In this document: one piece after another, positions 22,763 through 27,431 of the stretch | Layout: every line of letters begins with the position of its first letter | Position numbering within the stretch: the first letter of the stretch is position 1 | From: Burkholderia sp. | GTDB lineage: Bacteria; Pseudomonadota; Gammaproteobacteria; Burkholderiales; Burkholderiaceae | Length of the DNA stretch: 27,431 nt | Assembly (NCBI GenBank): GCA_030151225.1 | Contig: JASLEG010000032.1 | Span: 1-27,431 of the forward strand | Direction: 5' to 3' | The notes under the pieces: generated by a model | The model's input: only the letters and a program-made list of their open reading frames with translations | Told to the model about the DNA's origin: nothing | Database searches by the model: none | Translations under genes and position numbers: made by a program

Positions 22763-22786
22763 CGGCGCCGGATCGGGCCGGCGCCG
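22763..22786 (-). terminator. GC-rich hairpin after kguD
   Basis: A 9-bp stem (22763-22771 with 22778-22786) and a 6-base loop lie 90 bp past the kguD stop and before the ptxS operator. It lacks a T-tract and may only partly terminate the kgu transcript. Confidence 0.4.
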
Positions 22787-22875
22787 CGCGCATCGCGCTC
22801 AGCGCGCGATCATAACGCAGCCGGGTGGCACGCGGCAGGTCGCAGCGCCCACCTGCCCCACGCCCGCCGCCGTGC

Positions 22876-23844
22876 TCACGCCCGCGAGGGCAGCACGTCG
22901 CGATTGACGATGTTCTCGCGCAGCGTGCCCTCGAGCGCGCCGATCAGGTTCTCGGCCGCGTTGCGCGCCATCGCGTGACGCGTCTCGTGGGTGGCCGAGC
23001 CGATGTGCGGCAGCGCCACCACGTTGGGCATCGCCAGCAGCGGCGATTCGGCCGGCAGCGGCTCGCGCTCGAACACGTCGAGGCCCGCGCCGCGGATCGT
23101 GCCGTCGCGCAGCGCCGCGATCAGCGCGGCCTCGTCCACCACCGCGCCGCGCGCGGCATTGATCAGGATCGCGCCGCGTTTCATCTTCGCGAACTCGGCC
23201 GCGCCGATCAGATGGCGGGTCTGCTCGGTCAGCGGCACCTGCAGGCACACGAAGTCGGAGCTGGCGAGCAGTTCGTCGAGCGGCACGCGGCGCGCGCCGA
23301 ACTGCGCCTCGGCCTCCGGGTTCGGGCTGCGGTTGGTGTACTGCACGGCCATCCGGAAGCCGAGCGCGGCGCGCCGCGCCACGGCCGAGCCGATCCGGCC
23401 CATGCCCACGATGCCGAGCGTCTTGCCCTGCACGTCGGTGCCGTACAGCGGCTCGCCGATGCTGCGGGTCCAGCCGCCGGTCTTGACCAGCTCGGCCAGC
23501 TCCACCACGCGGCGCGCGCTCGAGAGGATCAGCGCGAACACGGTGTCGGCCGTCGATTCGGTCAGCACGTCGGGGGTGTGCGCGAGCACGATGCCGCGGC
23601 GCGTGAGATCGGCCACGTCGAACTGGTCGTAGCCGACCGAGATGGTGGACCACGCGCGCAGCTGCGGCGCGCCGTCGAGCATCGCGGCCGTGACCGGCAC
23701 GCTCGCGCCGATCGCGCCGTGGGCCTCGTCCAGCGCTGCGGCGAGCGCCTCGGCGCCCTCCACCTGGATCACGTCGGCGCGTTCGCGCAGATAGGCCAGC
23801 ACGTCGGCGGGCAGCGCCTTGTAGGCGACGATACGGTAGGTCAT
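22876..23844 (-). CDS. kguD: 2-ketogluconate 6-phosphate reductase (D-2-hydroxyacid dehydrogenase)
   Basis: A 322-residue D-isomer-specific 2-hydroxyacid dehydrogenase. The nucleotide-binding loop GMGRIG is at 147-152. The catalytic residues are R232 (in INAARGAVVDE), E261 (in DVFEREPLP) and H280 (in LPHIGSATHETR), all intact. Thr171 in YTNRSPN lies where NADP(H)-preferring members have Arg next to it (N-R-S), suggesting NADPH use. In the kgu pathway the enzyme reduces 2-keto-6-phosphogluconate to 6-phosphogluconate. By family alone glyoxylate or hydroxypyruvate reductase (GhrB) is possible, so the operon context decides. AGGAAAA lies close upstream, and only 3 bp separate the start from the kguT stop. 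Confidence 0.86.
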   Translation of the reverse strand: MTYRIVAYKALPADVLAYLRERADVIQVEGAEALAAALDEAHGAIGASVPVTAAMLDGAPQLRAWSTISVGYDQFDVADLTRRGIVLAHTPDVLTESTADTVFALILSSARRVVELAELVKTGGWTRSIGEPLYGTDVQGKTLGIVGMGRIGSAVARRAALGFRMAVQYTNRSPNPEAEAQFGARRVPLDELLASSDFVCLQVPLTEQTRHLIGAAEFAKMKRGAILINAARGAVVDEAALIAALRDGTIRGAGLDVFEREPLPAESPLLAMPNVVALPHIGSATHETRHAMARNAAENLIGALEGTLRENIVNRDVLPSRA

Positions 23845-23847
23845 GCG

Positions 23848-25128
23848 TTATTTTCCTGTGGTGGAATGCGCGAGCGGCAAGGCGGCGTCGCGCGGCGGCC
23901 TGACGGCCAGCGTCAGCACGACCGCGGCCACCAGCGCCGCGCTCATGAATGCGTAGGACGCGGCCGGCGAGCCCGTCGCGCCGTTCAGATAGCCGACCAC
24001 GTACGAGCCGACGAACGAGCCGAGCGCGCCCATGCTGTTGATCAGGGCCATCGCGCCGCCGGCCACGTTCTTCGGCAGCAGCTCGGGCACGATCGCGAAG
24101 AACGGTCCGTAAGGCGCGTACATGGCCGCGCCGGCGATCACGAGCAGCCCATAGGACAGCCAGAAATGCGAGGCGCCGAGCGCATACGAAAGCGCGAACG
24201 CGATCGCGCCGATCAGCAGGAACGGCCAGACGAACGCGCGGCGCAGGTCGAGCTTGTCGGAAGCCCAGGACACCAGCAGCATCGCGATGGTGGCCGCCAG
24301 ATACGGCAGCGCCGACAGCCAGCCGGTCTCCACCATGCCGAGCGACGAGCCGTTCTTCACGATCGACGGCAGCCACAGCACGAAGCCGTACACGCCGATG
24401 CTCCAGCTGAAATATTGCGCGCACAACAGGATCACGGCCGGCTGGCGGAACGCCTCGCCGTAGTTGCGCACCGGCTTGAGCGCGGCCTGCTCGGCGGCGA
24501 GCGTGCGCTCGATGTCGCGCTTTTCCGCCGCGCTCAGCCATTTCGCGTCGGCCGGCCGGTCCTGCACGAGCACCCACCAGCACACGGCCCAGATCACGGC
24601 CGGCACGCCCTCGGCCACGAACATGTGGCGCCAGCCGAAGGCGTTCACGAGGTAGCCGGACACCACCGACATCCACAGCACCGTGACCGGGTTGCCGAGG
24701 ATCAGGAAGGTGTTCGCGCGCGAGCGCTCGCGCTGGGTGAACCAGTTGCTGATGTAGATCAGCATGGCCGGCATCACGGCCGCCTCCACCACCCCGAGCA
24801 CGAAGCGGATCGCCATCAGCGACGGGATGTTGGCGACCATGCCCGTGAGCGCGGCGCAGCCGCCCCACAGGATCAGGCTCCAGAACACCAGCCGCTTCAC
24901 GCTGCGGCGCTCGGCGTAGATCGCGCCGGGAATCTGGAAGAAGAAGTAGCCGAGGAAGAACAGCGCGCCGATCAGCGAGGCGAGCCCCTTGCCGATGCCG
25001 AGATCGTGGTTGATGCCGGCCGCCGACGCGAAGCCGAAGTTCGCGCGGTCCAGGTACGCGAGGCTGTACGTGATGAACACGATCGGCATGATCTTCCACC
25101 AGCGGCGAACGGGAAGCGATGCGGACAT
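23848..25128 (-). CDS. kguT: MFS transporter for 2-ketogluconate
   Basis: A 426-residue major facilitator (anion:cation symporter family) with 12 predicted helices. The family signature after helix 1 is visible in ITYSLAYLDRANFGFA. The helix 2-3 loop and EGVPAVIWA near helices 5-6 also fit the family. A long cytoplasmic loop between helices 6 and 7 contains AEKRDIERTLAAEQAALKPV. The ATG at 25128 is chosen because AAGGAG precedes it and because it gives the usual short basic N-terminus MSASLPVRRWW; an upstream in-frame extension is not credible. Substrate is assigned from the kgu operon. A 94-bp gap with a hairpin separates it from kguK. Confidence 0.87.
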   Translation of the reverse strand: MSASLPVRRWWKIMPIVFITYSLAYLDRANFGFASAAGINHDLGIGKGLASLIGALFFLGYFFFQIPGAIYAERRSVKRLVFWSLILWGGCAALTGMVANIPSLMAIRFVLGVVEAAVMPAMLIYISNWFTQRERSRANTFLILGNPVTVLWMSVVSGYLVNAFGWRHMFVAEGVPAVIWAVCWWVLVQDRPADAKWLSAAEKRDIERTLAAEQAALKPVRNYGEAFRQPAVILLCAQYFSWSIGVYGFVLWLPSIVKNGSSLGMVETGWLSALPYLAATIAMLLVSWASDKLDLRRAFVWPFLLIGAIAFALSYALGASHFWLSYGLLVIAGAAMYAPYGPFFAIVPELLPKNVAGGAMALINSMGALGSFVGSYVVGYLNGATGSPAASYAFMSAALVAAVVLTLAVRPPRDAALPLAHSTTGK

Positions 25129-25196
25129 GTTGGCGTCTCCTTCGGCGTCGTGCGCCGTGTCGATGTCGTTGCGGAACTGCGCCCCGCGATCGATGG

Positions 25197-25217
25197 GCGG
25201 GGCCGGCATGGCCCCGC
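25197..25217 (-). other. hairpin between kguK and kguT
   Basis: GCGGGGCC (25197-25204) and GGCCCCGC (25210-25217) form an 8-bp stem with a 5-base loop just after the kguK stop. Without a T-tract it is unlikely to be a full terminator. It may stabilise the upstream mRNA so that kguE and kguK are made in a different ratio from kguT. Confidence 0.35.
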
Positions 25218-25222
25218 GCGGG

Positions 25223-26230
25223 TCAGCGGGCCGGGGTGGTATCCGCCCCGGCCTTCTCGACGATCCCGGCCGTGTCGGCAGCCTCCAGCCGGTCCAGCTC
25301 GGCCCGCGTGGGCAGCCCCTCGGAATCGCCGATCACCTGGATCGCGAGCGCGCCGATGCGGTTGCCGCGCGCCACCGCCGCCGCCACCGGCCGGCCCTCG
25401 AGCAGCGCGCTGATCACGCCCACCGCGAAGCCGTCGCCGGCGCCCACGGTATCGACCACGCGCGCCACGCGCTCGCCGGCCACGGTGCCTTCCCGGCCGT
25501 CGGCCGTCAGATAGTAGGCGCCGGCCTCGCCGAGCTTGATCACCACGCCCGCGCGCGCGCCGTTCGCCAGATAGAAGCGCGCGATCTCGGCCGGCGTGTC
25601 GAGGCCGGTCAGCTGACGCCCTTCGGCCAGGCCCGGCAGCACCCAGTCGGCATGCGAGGCGAGTTCGTTCAGCGTGCGCGCCATCACCTCGCGCGACGGC
25701 CACAGCGTCGGGCGCAGGTTCGGATCGAACGAGATGCTGCCGCCGGCCGCGCGCACCTCGCGCGCCAGCCGGAACGCGAGCTCGCACGAGCTGGCCGAGA
25801 TTGCCGGAGCCACGCCGGTCAGGTGCAGGTGGCGAGCGCCGAGCACGTAGTCGGCGCGGTAATCGTCGAGCGAGAGATGGCTCGCGGCCGAGCCCTTGCG
25901 GAAGTATTCGACGTCCGGATCGCTGCCGTCGTCGCTGCGCGCCTTGAGCTGGAAGCCGGTGCGATGGCGCTCGTCCACCGTCACGCAGGTGCTGTCGATC
26001 TGCTCGCGCGCGAGCGTGTCGAGCACGTGCCGGCCGAACGAATCGGCACCGACGCGGCTCACGTAGCCGACCCGGAAGCCGAGCCGCGCGAGGCCGATCG
26101 CCACGTTCAGGTCGGCGCCGGCGATGCGTTTCGTGAACTGCTCGGCCTGCGCGAGCGGGCCGGGCGCGTTCGCCACGAACAGCGTCATGGCTTCGCCGTA
26201 GGTGACGATTTCGACGGGGGACTGCGACAT
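25223..26230 (-). CDS. kguK: PfkB-family sugar kinase (2-ketogluconate kinase)
   Basis: A 335-residue ribokinase/PfkB carbohydrate kinase. N-terminal substrate-binding motif GADLNVAIGLARLG (38-51) and the C-terminal signature DTVGAGDGFAVGV (260-272), with catalytic base D266 in GAGD, are intact. It should phosphorylate 2-ketogluconate to 2-keto-6-phosphogluconate. By family alone 2-keto-3-deoxygluconate kinase (KdgK) is close, and some annotators would use that name; the kguD and kguT neighbours favour kguK. AAGGAG lies 8 bp before the ATG at 26230, which is 26 bp past the kguE stop. Confidence 0.86.
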   Translation of the reverse strand: MSQSPVEIVTYGEAMTLFVANAPGPLAQAEQFTKRIAGADLNVAIGLARLGFRVGYVSRVGADSFGRHVLDTLAREQIDSTCVTVDERHRTGFQLKARSDDGSDPDVEYFRKGSAASHLSLDDYRADYVLGARHLHLTGVAPAISASSCELAFRLAREVRAAGGSISFDPNLRPTLWPSREVMARTLNELASHADWVLPGLAEGRQLTGLDTPAEIARFYLANGARAGVVIKLGEAGAYYLTADGREGTVAGERVARVVDTVGAGDGFAVGVISALLEGRPVAAAVARGNRIGALAIQVIGDSEGLPTRAELDRLEAADTAGIVEKAGADTTPAR

Positions 26231-26256
26231 GATCAAAACTCCTTCTGAATGCGGAA

Positions 26257-27021
26257 TCAGGCGGCCTCGAGCCAGGCGACGCGGCGACGCGCGTCGGCGG
26301 CGAGGTCCGCCGTGTCGAACGGAAATTCGATGCCGCGCGGCACCGCCGGCGGCAGCGCGGCCAGCACCGGCAGGCACAGCGGGTCGGCCGGCTGCGGCGC
26401 CACGGCGAAGCGGCGCGCACCCTCGCCCGTCACCGCCTTGCAATGGATGTATTCGACGTGCGCGGCCAGCGCCTCGGCCGCCGCGAGCGGCAGCTCGCCC
26501 GGCCACAGCCAGTTGCCGATGTCGAAGGTCATGCCGAGCAGCCCGGCCGCGCCTTCGCGGCGCAGCGCCGCGAACAGCGCCGTGAACTGCGCGAGCCTGC
26601 CGCCCTGCGCGAGCTGGCCGTTCTCGACCAGGATCCGCGCCCGCGCGCCGCGCGCGGCAGCGGCGATCGCCGCCGCGTGCGTCGCGCCGGCGAAGCCGCC
26701 GAGCTGGAACTTCACGAAGTGCGCGCCGAGCGCCTCTGCCTCGACCAGCGCGAGGGCGAGCGCCTCGGCATCGAGCGCGCCGTCGTCGCGATACAGCGTG
26801 GCCGGCGTCGAAAACACGGCCCACAGGCCGGCCCCGGCGATCGCCACGCCGAGCGCCGCGAGCGCGGCCGGCGCGGCCTCGTCGTCGGACGCGAACAGCT
26901 CGCGCCGCACCTCGAAACCCGCCGCGCCCGCCTGCGCCGCCTGCGCGACGAATGCGCGGTGGCCGTCGCGGCGCACCGCATCGGCGCCGAAGGCGCTCGC
27001 GACGATCACGATATCTGCCAT
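26257..27021 (-). CDS. kguE: KguE-like TIM-barrel isomerase/epimerase
   Basis: A 254-residue protein with the xylose-isomerase-like TIM barrel fold. Likely metal or substrate ligands lie in FEVRREL, RILVENGQ, MTFDIGNW, EYIHCKAV and the C-terminal RGIEFPF, spaced as in sugar phosphate isomerases/epimerases. It is the first gene of the kgu operon, as in Pseudomonas, where the role of KguE has not been settled. The ATG at 27021 is followed at once by a beta strand (DIVIVASAFG). AGGA sits close upstream (GCAGGACATG). The operator-like palindrome lies 38 bp before the start. Confidence 0.83.
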   Translation of the reverse strand: MADIVIVASAFGADAVRRDGHRAFVAQAAQAGAAGFEVRRELFASDDEAAPAALAALGVAIAGAGLWAVFSTPATLYRDDGALDAEALALALVEAEALGAHFVKFQLGGFAGATHAAAIAAAARGARARILVENGQLAQGGRLAQFTALFAALRREGAAGLLGMTFDIGNWLWPGELPLAAAEALAAHVEYIHCKAVTGEGARRFAVAPQPADPLCLPVLAALPPAVPRGIEFPFDTADLAADARRRVAWLEAA

Positions 27022-27059
27022 GTCCTGCCTGCTTTCCTTTCGGTGCCGAATCGTGCGAC

Positions 27060-27073
27060 TGGAACCGGTTCCA
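27060..27073. promoter_or_regulatory. PtxS-like operator of the kgu operon
   Basis: TGGAACCGGTTCCA is a perfect 14-bp palindrome 38 bp before the kguE start. The published Pseudomonas PtxS target is TGAAACCGGTTTCA, which differs only at the third base of each half. Together with the adjacent kgu genes and the LacI-family ptxS this strongly suggests repression of the operon by PtxS, relieved by 2-ketogluconate. Confidence 0.8.
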
Positions 27074-27127
27074 TTGAATGAGGCGAATGGTGCGCCGCCT
27101 GCGTGCGGGCGGCCATAGAGAAAATCC

Positions 27128-27431
27128 CTAGGCAGCGTCTGTCGCGAGACACATCTCGAGAAAACGGGCGGCGACCCGCGACGGCGTGGCCGCGTGCGGC
27201 ACCAGGATCGAGAAGCGCCGCACCAGCGGCCGCGGCGCGATCGAGCGCATCACCAGCGCCGCGTCGTCGCGCAGCGACATCGCCGACACGAAGCCCACGC
27301 CCATGCCCGCGCGCACGGCCTCCTTGACGGCCTCCACGCCGGCGATCTCGAGCGCCACGCGCACCGGCACGCCGGCCCGCGCGAAGGCCCGCTCGACCAG
27401 CTGACGCACGCCCGAGCCGGCCTCGCGCAGC
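27128..27431 (-). CDS. LysR-type regulator, C-terminal part, cut by the window edge
   Basis: The last 100 or so residues of a LysR-type transcriptional regulator. The visible part begins near LREAGSGVRQLVERAF, the effector-domain motif (REpGSGtR in many members), followed by VEAVKEAVRAGMGVGFVSAM and a C-terminal RFSILVPH segment, all typical of the second lobe of the substrate-binding domain. The helix-turn-helix lies beyond the right edge. It reads in the same direction as the kgu genes and ends 106 bp before kguE, so it is probably a separate unit that controls a gene further right. Its ligand is unknown. Confidence 0.85.
   Translation of the reverse strand, partial: LREAGSGVRQLVERAFARAGVPVRVALEIAGVEAVKEAVRAGMGVGFVSAMSLRDDAALVMRSIAPRPLVRRFSILVPHAATPSRVAARFLEMCLATDAA

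Overview
The window is GC-rich DNA with the codon usage and gene content of Burkholderia (sensu stricto). I infer the genus from the composition, the Burkholderia-type Tad locus order and the 2-ketogluconate operon layout. No rRNA, tRNA, CRISPR array, transposase or integrase was seen. It reads as ordinary chromosomal or second-replicon DNA, not a mobile island.

Layout. (1) Positions 1-3423 hold four housekeeping or accessory genes: a YciI-like protein, a CorA metal channel, a P-loop ATPase/kinase and a saccharopine-dehydrogenase-like oxidoreductase. (2) Positions 3611-17079 hold a complete Tad (Flp/tight adherence) pilus locus, all on the minus strand. In transcription order it is flp2, a 0.76-kb non-coding gap, flp1, cpaA, cpaB, cpaC, cpaD, cpaE, tadA, tadB, tadC, tadD, tadE, tadF, tadG, ending at a hairpin terminator. 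Seven junctions are 4-bp ATGA stop/start overlaps, so the assembly genes look translationally coupled. (3) Positions 17254-21546 hold a membrane coiled-coil double-zinc-ribbon protein, an Lrp/AsnC regulator, a Spy/CpxP-like periplasmic protein with tandem terminator hairpins, a PGD-motif protein of unknown function, and a small protein paired with a YhfC-like membrane protein. (4) Positions 21631-27021 hold a 2-ketogluconate utilisation operon, transcribed kguE, kguK, kguT, kguD and then its LacI-type repressor ptxS. (5) The 3' part of a LysR-type regulator runs off the right edge.

How the genes work together. In the Tad locus, CpaA matures the Flp pilins and probably TadE and TadF. TadA powers assembly on the TadB/TadC platform under CpaE (TadZ). 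CpaC, with CpaB, CpaD and TadD, forms the outer-membrane gate, and TadE, TadF and TadG are accessory or tip-like components. In the kgu operon, KguT imports 2-ketogluconate, KguK phosphorylates it and KguD reduces it to 6-phosphogluconate. KguE is a TIM-barrel protein of uncertain role. A perfect 14-bp palindrome just upstream of kguE closely resembles the Pseudomonas PtxS operator, and a degenerate palindrome sits upstream of ptxS.

No wholly new system is evident. The most interesting signals are regulatory: the PtxS-like operators, a perfect 22-bp palindrome beside a sigma-54-like motif between the two pilin genes, a terminator-like hairpin with a T-tract in the flp1 leader, and long G-tracts inside tadF and tadB that could allow slippage.
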